From assembly GCA_017537565.1 (NCBI GenBank), contig JAFYKQ010000118.1, positions 67,578 through 116,365 of the forward strand: 48,788 bases of DNA. Direction: 5' to 3'. This document shows, in pieces, positions 1 to 7,029 of the stretch. Made by a program: the position numbers and the translations under genes. The DNA comes from Flavobacteriales bacterium (GTDB lineage Bacteria; Bacteroidota; Bacteroidia; Flavobacteriales; UBA1820). The number at the start of each line of letters is the position of its first letter. Position 1 is the first letter of the stretch. Under the pieces are notes generated by a model. It was not told where the DNA came from and did not search any database. It worked only from the letters and a program-made list of their open reading frames with translations.

Positions 1-342
1 GTCACGTTCTTCTGGACGACGAGATTCTTTTTCTGCATAGACAAAGTCTTTGATTTTTTCTACGCTTTCAAAAGAGTCGTTAAGCTGAAGAGCGTCCTCG
101 GTACCAAACTGAGCGGCAAACTCTCTTTTAGGTTTACCTACATATATGTAACTTACCAAGTTTTTACGTTCCAGTTTCTGCACTTCTGATGCTTCTGGTA
201 TCTTCTGGTCTACTTTAAGCGATGTATCACGCATCACAGTAGATATCATAAAGAAGAACAAAAGCATGAAGATAACGTCAGGAAGCGAAGCTGTAGAGAT
301 AGCTGGCACTCCACCTGATTTTTTCTTTTTAAATTTTGCCAT
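1..342 (-). CDS. exbD: ExbD/TolR-family biopolymer transporter, C-terminus cut by window edge
   Basis: This is an ExbD-type subunit of the inner-membrane proton channel that energises TonB. The start at 342 gives a short Lys-rich cytoplasmic tail (MAKFKKKKSGG), then one membrane segment at about residues 17-38. That segment contains the SLPDVIFMLLFFFM stretch, whose Asp is the proton-carrying residue typical of the family. A periplasmic part rich in charged residues follows. The frame is still open at base 1, so the C-terminus lies outside the window. It follows a longer exbD by 19 bp on the same strand. Paired, non-identical exbD genes are common in Bacteroidota and may form a heteromeric channel (inference). 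Confidence 0.9.
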   Translation of the reverse strand, partial: MAKFKKKKSGGVPAISTASLPDVIFMLLFFFMISTVMRDTSLKVDQKIPEASEVQKLERKNLVSYIYVGKPKREFAAQFGTEDALQLNDSFESVEKIKDFVYAEKESRRPEERD

Positions 343-361
343 AATTTATTCTCCTTTATAA

Positions 362-964
362 TTATTTGTTATAGTCAACTGGTTCAGCTTCAGAGATGTT
401 AAGAGGATAAGCATCTTTAATCTCTTTCAGACGAGCAGCTGTTTCTTCATCATCGGGGTTTTCCACTCCTACTCTCTGCAAATCTGCATAAGATTTGCCG
501 AAACGTTCTTTGGCATAACGGTCACGCAGTTCATTGTAAGCACCTACCACTTCGTTCTGTACGGCCACATAAAGTCCGTAAGAAGTAGAACGGTCATTGG
601 TAAGAGATACCACGGCTTTGGTTGGGTTGTCCGATGATGCAGGGTTTTTCATACCACGGCAGTGAGCACAAGTACCATCACCGTTGTTATCTATGAAATC
701 CAACACCTTGTTACGGATTTGTTCCACCTCGGCTATCTCATCGTCAATGAGCAACTGGTCATAACCATTTATCACTATCTGGAATATGTTACGTTTATAC
801 AGTTTCTGCTCCTCTTGTTGAGGTTCGTCCTGTATCTGTGGAAGACGACGCTGCAAACCTGTATCCACATCCATAGTAGTGGCTACCAAAAAGAATATCA
901 AGAGCAGGAAAGAAATATCGGCCATAGAGCCTGCATTAATTTCCGGTATATCTCTTTTTGCCAT
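362..964 (-). CDS. exbD: ExbD/TolR-family biopolymer transporter, long form with a CxxC insert
   Basis: This 200-residue ExbD protein is longer than the usual 130-150 residues. The N-terminus MAKRDIPEINAGSMADISFL carries the membrane-embedded Asp of the family, followed by the rest of a single membrane helix and a long periplasmic domain. The extra length includes the segment GDGTCAHCRGM at about residues 96-106, a CxxC pair that would face the oxidising periplasm. The C-terminal third is rich in charged residues and ends YPLNISEAEPVDYNK. It sits 6 bp after the small membrane-protein gene and 19 bp before the second exbD, so the cluster is almost certainly one operon. The family assignment is firm; what the Cys pair does is unknown. 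Confidence 0.92.
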   Translation of the reverse strand: MAKRDIPEINAGSMADISFLLLIFFLVATTMDVDTGLQRRLPQIQDEPQQEEQKLYKRNIFQIVINGYDQLLIDDEIAEVEQIRNKVLDFIDNNGDGTCAHCRGMKNPASSDNPTKAVVSLTNDRSTSYGLYVAVQNEVVGAYNELRDRYAKERFGKSYADLQRVGVENPDDEETAARLKEIKDAYPLNISEAEPVDYNK

Positions 965-970
965 ATTCTT

Positions 971-1420
971 TTATTTTTTCAATGATTTAAGGAATCCACC
1001 GAATACTACACAAAGTACAGTGATAGCACCTAGGAGATAAGTAGCCCAGATACCAAAATCTGCTATGAATGAGTCTGATTCAGTAGAGTATTTTCCGTTT
1101 GAGAGCAGTGTAGGATTGCTATCTGTAAGCAGATATGCTACACCTAGCACAGCTATAAAGCCTATGATATAAGGCAGAGCTACGATAAGAGATTTAGGAC
1201 TCTTAACCCAAGTTCTCAATACAAAGAACACGATGGCACCAGCAGCAATACCAAACAGAGCCCAAGTTATAGCAAATAGAGGTGCTATAGTAGAGTTCTG
1301 AAGCTCTTGGCTAGCAGCAATGGCATCATCTCCCTGTCCCCACATCATACCTACTAGAATAAGAGCAACAACTCCTACTGCTAGGGCAATCCATGTCAAT
1401 ATTTTAGATAATTTTTTCAT
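971..1420 (-). CDS. small four-helix membrane protein of the exbB-exbD cluster
   Basis: This 149-residue protein is mostly hydrophobic, with about four predicted membrane segments at residues 7-25, 45-67, 79-98 and 124-143. Polar loops separate them, and the tail is basic (GGFLKSLKK). I recognise no catalytic motif. It lies between exbB and exbD on the same strand. Small uncharacterised membrane proteins are often found at this position in Bacteroidota, so a role as an accessory to the ExbB-ExbD channel is a reasonable guess from context only. Confidence 0.75.
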   Translation of the reverse strand: MKKLSKILTWIALAVGVVALILVGMMWGQGDDAIAASQELQNSTIAPLFAITWALFGIAAGAIVFFVLRTWVKSPKSLIVALPYIIGFIAVLGVAYLLTDSNPTLLSNGKYSTESDSFIADFGIWATYLLGAITVLCVVFGGFLKSLKK

Positions 1421-1531
1421 TTGCTTTTTAAATTTACTTTGGTTAATCGATTTAATTTACCTCTCCACACCTAGTGAAGAGAAAGTTTTACAATATCCAC
1501 TCTTACGAGCGGTCGTTACCGAAAAAATCGA

Positions 1532-2344
1532 TTACTTATTGTATTTAACAAGCATGTCCATTAGAGAGATAGACGCATCTTCCATTTTGTTAACGATGTC
1601 ATCTACCATAGAAATGATGTAGTTGTAGAACAACTGAAGGATGATAGCTACGATAAGACCAAACAGAGTAGTCAAAAGAGCCACTTTAATACCACCTGCT
1701 ACAAGAGAAGGCTGGATGTCACCGGCAGCTTCGATAGCGTCAAACGCAGCAACCATACCTACCACTGTACCCATGAATCCCAACATAGGAGCAAGAGCGA
1801 TGAACAATGAAATCCAAGAGATGTTTTTCTCTAGACGACCCATTTCTACACCACCGTAAGATACAACAGATTTTTCTACCTGTTCTAGTGATTCACCATT
1901 TTCTAGACGTTCAAGACCCTGATAGAAGATAGATGCAACAGGACCACGAGTAGCACGTGCAACTTCTTTAGCAGCTTTAAGGTCGCCTTTCTTAAGAGCT
2001 TCTTCTATAGCAGCAAGAAGTTTTTCTGTGTTTGTAGAAGCAAGGTTAAGGTAGATGATACGTTCGATAGCGATAGCAAGACCCATTATCAAACAGATCA
2101 ATACTGTTGCCATAAATCCAGCACCACCTTCGATGAATTTTTGTTTAAGAACCTGGTGGAAAGAAGCTTCTGGTGCTTCTTCAACAGCTTCTTCTACTAC
2201 TGCTGGTGCTTCGGCAGCTGGTGCTTCAGCAGCAACAGAATCTTGTGCAACGGCTTCGGTTTGAGCAGCTGCTTCAGCTTCTTGAGCGTTTACTCCTAGA
2301 GTAAACATCATAGCGATAGACAGAATCAAAAAGAATTTCTTCAT
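1532..2344 (-). CDS. exbB: MotA/TolQ/ExbB proton-channel protein
   Basis: This 270-residue protein is the pore-forming scaffold that, with ExbD, uses proton flow to drive TonB. It has a cleavable-looking signal peptide (MKKFFLILSIAMMFTLGVNA), then an unusual Ala/Glu/Val-rich acidic linker at residues 21-60. A first membrane helix lies near 75-97, and the family core near 165-250 contains ISWISLFIALAPMLGFMGTVVGM and a Gly- and Ala-rich last helix. The signal peptide plus acidic linker is common in Bacteroidota ExbB proteins but absent from the E. coli protein. It is the first gene of the minus-strand cluster. About 110 bp separate it from the next gene, enough for some differential expression. 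Confidence 0.93.
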   Translation of the reverse strand: MKKFFLILSIAMMFTLGVNAQEAEAAAQTEAVAQDSVAAEAPAAEAPAVVEEAVEEAPEASFHQVLKQKFIEGGAGFMATVLICLIMGLAIAIERIIYLNLASTNTEKLLAAIEEALKKGDLKAAKEVARATRGPVASIFYQGLERLENGESLEQVEKSVVSYGGVEMGRLEKNISWISLFIALAPMLGFMGTVVGMVAAFDAIEAAGDIQPSLVAGGIKVALLTTLFGLIVAIILQLFYNYIISMVDDIVNKMEDASISLMDMLVKYNK

Positions 2345-2440
2345 TTTTAGTTGTATTAAATGATTTTTAATAATTATTTGAATTTTTGTTGTTTTATATT
2401 TCTAGTTTTTCTTTTTCTCAACTTTTCATCAACTCTCCAC

Positions 2441-2612
2441 CATCATCGTCTCCCTTTCTTTATCTCCTCTCCCTGCATCACCCTCTCATCTTTCAGGTCC
2501 TCTATCATCATCTCCTTTCCTTTATCTTCTCCCTGCATCACCCTCTCATCTTTCAGTCCCTCTGTCATCATCTCCCTTTCTTCATCTCCCCCCCCCTGCA
2601 TCGGCACTCTCT
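2441..2612. repeat. pyrimidine-rich tandem repeat, period about 60 bp, nearly three copies
   Basis: Three imperfect copies begin near 2441, 2504 and 2564. They share the core CATCATCTCC, then CTTTATCT, then CTCCCTGCATCACCCTCTCA. The first two copies match over the 26 bases from CTCCCTGCATCA to TTTCAG. The third is more diverged and holds a run of nine C at 2588-2596. The plus strand is almost pure C/T, so open frames across it are low-complexity and not credible genes. The repeat fills most of the 295-bp gap between exbB and tRNA-Ser, in which I see nothing else. Confidence 0.8.
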
Positions 2613-2639
2613 TCCTACTCTCCCTTCACTGCACCCCTG

Positions 2640-2726
2640 CGGAGAAAGGGGGATTCGAACCCCCGATACAGTTTCCCGTATACACACTTTCCAGGCGTGC
2701 GCCTTAAACCACTCGGCCATCTCTCC
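2640..2726 (-). tRNA. tRNA-Ser (anticodon GGA)
   Basis: On the minus strand the sequence starts GGAGAGATGGCCGAGTGG and ends GGTTCGAATCCCCCTTTCTCC plus a G discriminator. The 7-bp acceptor arms GGAGAGA and TTTCTCC pair with one G-U. The anticodon arm CACGC/GTGTG encloses the loop CTGGAAA, giving anticodon GGA for UCC/UCU codons. A long variable arm (TATACGGGAAACTGTATC) marks a class II tRNA, as expected for serine, and the G discriminator is the serine identity base. The 3' CCA is not encoded. Confidence 0.96.
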
Positions 2727-2777
2727 TCAATAGCACGCACGATGTATATATGGTCATTTTTTGTGTACAAAATACAT

Positions 2778-2792
2778 CACGCTTTCAGCGTG
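2778..2792 (-). terminator. hairpin between asparaginase and tRNA-Ser
   Basis: CACGCT and AGCGTG form a 6-bp stem with a 3-base loop, 34 bp after the asparaginase stop. Read on the minus strand it is followed by ATGTATTTTG, a weak T-rich stretch. It may end the preceding transcript or insulate the tRNA. The T-tract is poor, so this is tentative. Confidence 0.35.
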
Positions 2793-2825
2793 CTAAATAA
2801 CGAAAAAATTTCGGTATTAGAAAAT

Positions 2826-3872
2826 TTATTTGCTTTTTATTGCATTTATTTCTCCCCTCAAATCTTTTACATACAATTTGCAGAACTCTTCCATAGTTCT
2901 TTTACGTGGTAAAAGGTACATCATCTTGGTTATGGCAGCCTCCTTGGTCATATCTGCACCCGATATCACACCTATCTCTTTAAGTGTTTGACTCACGGCA
3001 TATTCCCCTTGTGAAACAGCACCTTTCAAGCACTGTGTAACGTTCACAATAGGTATTCCAGCATCTATTTTTTCTTTAAGTGCAGCCAAAAATTCGCCGT
3101 GTGTAGGAGCATTTCCCGCACCGTATGTAAGCAGTATAACACCCTCCAAATTTTCATATGCCAAGAGGTGTTTTACCAGTTCTATACTCATACCAGGGTA
3201 GATATGCAGCAGTAAAATCTGTGTAGAGAGGGCTGTCGTTACACCAAATTCGCTCATAGACGGCGTACGCAACATCTGATGATTAACACTCAAATGCACT
3301 CCCGAATGAGCCAACGGAGGGCAGTTTGGCGAGGCAAAAGCATTGAATTGTTCGGCATTGATTTTGGTTGAGCGATTACCTCTGTATAGTTCGTGTTGGA
3401 AATACAGACATACCTCGCGTATGAGTGGCATACCATCATCTCCCACAAGCGAAGCGAGCTCTATGGCTGTTATGAGGTTTTCTTTGGCATCGGTACGCAA
3501 GTGCCCTATCGGCAATTGAGACCCTGTAAATATCACTGGTTTTTCCAGTCCCGAAAACATAAAACTAAGTGCCGATGTCGTGTAAGCCATCGTATCTGTC
3601 CCGTGCAGCACCACAAATCCGTCATAAGAATAGTAGTTCAGCTCTATCACTCGTGCTATCTCTCTCCAGTTGGAAGGATTGATATTGGACGAATCCAGAA
3701 GTACTGGGAAAGAATAACTACTCAAATGACAGTCTATCATATTGATCTCGGGAATATGAGACATTATATTCTCAAAATCAAATGGATACAAGGCTCCGTC
3801 TTCGCCTTTTACCATACCTATCGTACCGCCCGTATATACCAGCAGTATGCGTGGTTTTTTATTTTTGCTCAT
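2826..3872 (-). CDS. ansA: type I (cytoplasmic) L-asparaginase
   Basis: The enzyme hydrolyses L-asparagine to aspartate and ammonia. The 348-residue protein has both asparaginase signatures: TGGTIG at residues 14-19 with the first catalytic Thr, and HGTDTMAYT at 90-98 with the second Thr-Asp pair. The C-terminal half contains GVILLTYGAGNAPT, typical of type I enzymes. There is no signal peptide, so it should be cytoplasmic. Its start overlaps the end of the upstream acyltransferase gene by 14 bp, implying translational coupling. Its product aspartate is the substrate of the aspartase at 47289, but the genes are not adjacent. Confidence 0.94.
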   Translation of the reverse strand: MSKNKKPRILLVYTGGTIGMVKGEDGALYPFDFENIMSHIPEINMIDCHLSSYSFPVLLDSSNINPSNWREIARVIELNYYSYDGFVVLHGTDTMAYTTSALSFMFSGLEKPVIFTGSQLPIGHLRTDAKENLITAIELASLVGDDGMPLIREVCLYFQHELYRGNRSTKINAEQFNAFASPNCPPLAHSGVHLSVNHQMLRTPSMSEFGVTTALSTQILLLHIYPGMSIELVKHLLAYENLEGVILLTYGAGNAPTHGEFLAALKEKIDAGIPIVNVTQCLKGAVSQGEYAVSQTLKEIGVISGADMTKEAAITKMMYLLPRKRTMEEFCKLYVKDLRGEINAIKSK

Positions 3873-4986
3873 ATTTATATCTGTTTATAACAGGATTGGC
3901 ATACATCGCTAGGAACAGTTCACGTTTTTCCTCATCATCACCACAGGCCTTTTCCATACGAGAGATAAACTGTTCTTTAAGCTGTGGAGTATAATGTGCC
4001 GCGTGTTCTTCTACACCATTTATCATATCATAAGCCACATAATTGGTATCATACAGGTGATACATACGGTGTATCTGTGTGTCCATATAACGAGCCACCT
4101 CCTTAAATATAACATTGGCATTTGCCTGCTCCTCTATGCGAGACAAATCGAGTCTTTCTCCCACAGCTATATGTATAGCTCCTTTATATCCACGCACACC
4201 TGTCATTATAGACTCAAAGTCTTCACCCGGAGCTTTCACATATTTCTCTCCCTTACGGGCAGCAAGCAGTGCAGGCAGTTTAAGGACATCGTTTGGGTCC
4301 CACTGGTATGATATAGCCATCGGCACCAGATGCAGACTATCCAGATACTCTCTCACATCTCCCTTGCGAGCCAGGCACATCATCTTGATTACTGCCGCAT
4401 CACTACGGTCATTACCGTCCTTGCTACGGCCTTCGCGTTGAGCTATCCATACGTTATCATTCTCATCATATATAACGTGATGTATATACGACGACATGAG
4501 CATCGATGATTTGAGCATTTCTTTGGGAGACAGGCTACGGAACACCACAAAGTTTTTAAGCAATTTGGAAACCGTGCGGGTCATTTCATCTGGCGTAAGG
4601 TTATCACCCGTGGCCGTCTGTGCCAGACCTATGCCATTCTCATAAGTAGATAGATTGAGCAGTATGGGGTCCATCACTATATCGCGATGGTTTGAAAAGA
4701 ATACATAACGCTCGTCTTTACACAGAGCGTCAAATCCGCTACTGGTAAGTCCGCTGGACGTATCACGCAACACCTGTTGTACTACGGGATAAGCCACCTT
4801 CACCACAAAATCATCGGTAGAATGGCAGTCTATGAGTATATTTTTTATATCATCATCTGTAAGAGTGGGCGTGCCGTACCTCATCACCATTTTCACATAG
4901 TCTTTTTCTCCCAGATGGGATTTAAGCATTTCAAATTCCTCATTTGAGAAGGGACGCATCGCCTTGTAAATATCTTCCTGTGGCAT
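3859..4986 (-). CDS. 1-acyl-glycerol-3-phosphate acyltransferase family protein
   Basis: This is a PlsC-like acyltransferase of 375 residues, expected to acylate lysophosphatidate or a related lipid at the inner membrane. The catalytic block is SNHRDIVMDP at residues 98-107. Its spacing is His-x5-Asp rather than the textbook His-x4-Asp, which I recall as the form seen in this long Bacteroidota subfamily. A second block, AQREGRSKDGNDRSD, matches the substrate-binding EGxR motif. No clear membrane helix is visible. It overlaps ansA by 14 bp and lies about 65 bp downstream of an App1-type phosphatase, so lipid metabolism fits the context. The exact acyl acceptor cannot be read from the sequence. 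Confidence 0.85.
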   Translation of the reverse strand: MPQEDIYKAMRPFSNEEFEMLKSHLGEKDYVKMVMRYGTPTLTDDDIKNILIDCHSTDDFVVKVAYPVVQQVLRDTSSGLTSSGFDALCKDERYVFFSNHRDIVMDPILLNLSTYENGIGLAQTATGDNLTPDEMTRTVSKLLKNFVVFRSLSPKEMLKSSMLMSSYIHHVIYDENDNVWIAQREGRSKDGNDRSDAAVIKMMCLARKGDVREYLDSLHLVPMAISYQWDPNDVLKLPALLAARKGEKYVKAPGEDFESIMTGVRGYKGAIHIAVGERLDLSRIEEQANANVIFKEVARYMDTQIHRMYHLYDTNYVAYDMINGVEEHAAHYTPQLKEQFISRMEKACGDDEEKRELFLAMYANPVINRYKYEQK

Positions 4987-5051
4987 TTTATTTTATTTAA
5001 TTTTATATCTGTACAAATGTAACAATATATTTTGAGATAATTTCCCTGTTT

Positions 5052-6017
5052 CTAGAAATTGGAGTCTAGGCGTGGGGCTATGAAAGACTTGATGTCATTT
5101 ATGGAACTGAAATATATCACAGGAACCCCATTCCAACACTTACGATGCAGGCTTATCTTATCGTGAATATCACGCAGGAACACATATAATATACGTCCCG
5201 GAAAATTTCTTATGATAGTGCGGTAGATAAGAGGGTCCCACTGCCCGTTATCTCCCACCAGTATAAATTTCTTATCTCTCTGTGTACGCAATATGAGAGA
5301 TATGGTACGCAATTTATGTGAAGTCTTACTACGTACCGTTTTCTTTTTACGTTTTAAGAAATGGGACAGAAGTTTATTCTTACGCAAAAAACAAGCCCCC
5401 TGTGGGAATTTATGATTACGCAAGAAAGTCTCTATAACAGGGAACAGATTGGCTTCACTGTTTGACACATAGAATGTTTTGGCCCCGTACTGGGTAAGAA
5501 GACGGAAGACCTCGGGCATACTTTCTATACATTTGCGTTGGTAGGAGCGAGTAAATATGATACGTTTTATACGTGGGAAAAGTGTAGTTGCTCCCGTATG
5601 CAGTATAGTATCGTCTATATCTGATATAAGACCATATTTATACCCGCGTATGGATATGCGTTCGTGATATACATTGGGGACATAGACAGAATACCCGTGG
5701 TTTTTTATCATCAGACGCATACGCACATCGTCTATGAGAAACTCTTCGCCGTCCTCGGGTAACATCGCCACAAAATTCCCTTTATAATCTATGTTGCAAA
5801 GTGTAAAAAAACCTTTATATTTGACTTCCAACATCACATTCTTATAAAAATGTGGTGTATAGAGTTTATAAAGATTTTTAACGTGCTGGAACACAGTGTT
5901 TTCACTACCTACGCATAGCATTTCGGCTGGAGCTTGAAGGATAGTCCCCGCAAAGCGTATCTGACGTCCCAACGACAGATAGTTGAAGTACGAGAGTATA
6001 GGTATGTGTCTATTCAC
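5052..6017 (-). CDS. App1-family (DUF2183) phosphatidate phosphatase
   Basis: The 321-residue protein carries the DUF2183/App1 catalytic signature SDIDDTILHTG, with the HAD-type DxDDT motif at residues 133-137. Later HAD motifs are FYVSNSEANLFP (motif II region) and FILVGDNGQWDPLIY (acidic motif III/IV). The family includes yeast App1, a Mg-dependent phosphatidate phosphatase that makes diacylglycerol. The N-terminal 120 residues form a separate mixed domain with no motif that I know. There is no signal peptide. The gene is divergent from a diacylglycerol-kinase-type gene, with only 39 bp between the starts. The family call is good; the substrate in this organism is inferred. Confidence 0.85.
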   Translation of the reverse strand: MNRHIPILSYFNYLSLGRQIRFAGTILQAPAEMLCVGSENTVFQHVKNLYKLYTPHFYKNVMLEVKYKGFFTLCNIDYKGNFVAMLPEDGEEFLIDDVRMRLMIKNHGYSVYVPNVYHERISIRGYKYGLISDIDDTILHTGATTLFPRIKRIIFTRSYQRKCIESMPEVFRLLTQYGAKTFYVSNSEANLFPVIETFLRNHKFPQGACFLRKNKLLSHFLKRKKKTVRSKTSHKLRTISLILRTQRDKKFILVGDNGQWDPLIYRTIIRNFPGRILYVFLRDIHDKISLHRKCWNGVPVIYFSSINDIKSFIAPRLDSNF

Positions 6018-6056
6018 AAGTGCAAATGTTTAATTAAATGTACATTCAGTAAAGCA

Positions 6057-6947
6057 ATGAAAGTCCTTTATATAGTGAACCCCATTTCTGGTGGTAAAGA
6101 TAAAGTTTATTTTGTAAATAACATTCATGATTATTGCTATACTTACGGTATAGAATATGATTTTTTTTACACCACTGGGGGAAATGATGTTCCGCTTATA
6201 CGTCAAAAAGCCATAGACTATCGTCCAGACCGTATTTTTTCAATAGGTGGCGATGGGACATTCCGTATTATATGTTCGGCAGTCAAGGGTATGGGGATAC
6301 CTGTGGGTTATATCCCCATAGGCAGTGCCAATGGCATGGGACGCGATATGCCATCAGGTGATGGGCCTTGGGAGTGTTTTGAAATGCTTATGAGTACATA
6401 CTACACCCGTCCTATGGATATTATAGACATAAACGGTGTAGACTGCACACACGTGGCAGACGTGGGAGTCAACGCCCAACTGGTAAAGGCTTATGACCAA
6501 GACAAGGGACGCGGCATACTCACCTATGCCAAATATCTATTTGGAGCGGTAAGAGCACAGGAACGATATAAATTTGACATAACGATAGACGGTGCCAAAT
6601 ATCACCGCAAGGGCTGTATGCTCGCCATAGCCAATGGAACGTGTTACGGCACAGGTATATCCTTTAACCCAAAGGGAAGCCCATTTGACGATGTGTTTGA
6701 CATAATAGTGATAGACCGCATAAACCTTAACCTGATAGTGAGAATGGGTTGGGCTTCGTTCTATGACCAGATGAAAAACACAGATACGTTCAAGGTCTCG
6801 GGACGAGATGCACACATAGGCATATCTCGCGTTACAACACTGCAAGTAGATGGAGAGATAGGAGGACGTTTTGATAGTCTTACGGTGAAAATGCAAGACG
6901 AAAAAGTCCCCGTTCTCATGTGCCGAGCACCAAAATCACACAGATAA
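6057..6947 (+). CDS. diacylglycerol/sphingoid-type lipid kinase (DAGK_cat)
   Basis: This protein is expected to transfer phosphate from ATP to diacylglycerol or a sphingoid base. Starting at the ATG at 6057 gives 296 residues beginning MKVLYIVNPISGGKDK, where the family signature starts. The frame stays open 123 bp further upstream, but that part overlaps the divergent phosphatase gene and has no family similarity. The ATP-binding GGDGT is at residues 64-68, and the loop GSANGMGRD at 89-97 resembles the sphingosine-kinase form more than the GTxND form of YegS/DagK. Since many Bacteroidota make sphingolipids, a sphingoid substrate is possible. The neighbouring phosphatase would act in the opposite direction. 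Confidence 0.88.
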   Translation: MKVLYIVNPISGGKDKVYFVNNIHDYCYTYGIEYDFFYTTGGNDVPLIRQKAIDYRPDRIFSIGGDGTFRIICSAVKGMGIPVGYIPIGSANGMGRDMPSGDGPWECFEMLMSTYYTRPMDIIDINGVDCTHVADVGVNAQLVKAYDQDKGRGILTYAKYLFGAVRAQERYKFDITIDGAKYHRKGCMLAIANGTCYGTGISFNPKGSPFDDVFDIIVIDRINLNLIVRMGWASFYDQMKNTDTFKVSGRDAHIGISRVTTLQVDGEIGGRFDSLTVKMQDEKVPVLMCRAPKSHR

Positions 6948-6970
6948 ACACTTTACTTTACATATCATAA

Positions 6971-7008
6971 AAAATACGGCAGCCTCGACGAGACTGCCGT
7001 ATTTTTTA
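6971..7008. terminator. bidirectional intrinsic terminator
   Basis: ATACGGCAG at 6974-6982 pairs with CTGCCGTAT at 6994-7002. A-rich and T-rich flanks give a U-tract in both directions. It lies between the lipid kinase (plus) and the M13 peptidase (minus), which converge here, and it can serve both. Confidence 0.88.
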
Positions 7009-7029
7009 TAAGAGAGTTTATTTCTATCA

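Noticed and set aside
2441-2612. CRISPR-like array
   Set aside because: The copies are adjacent with no unique spacers, the unit is too long and imperfect, and no cas genes are present.
2640-2726. tRNA-associated integration site
   Set aside because: No integrase, no duplicated tRNA end and no foreign block adjoin tRNA-Ser.
2360-2733. Two long plus-strand open frames in the C/T-rich region
   Set aside because: They consist of low-complexity Ser/Leu/Pro/His translation of a tandem repeat and run through tRNA-Ser. They are not genes.
5934-6056. Upstream extension of the lipid kinase to an earlier ATG
   Set aside because: The extra 41 residues overlap the divergent phosphatase gene, resemble nothing, and precede the normal family start MKVLYIVNP.
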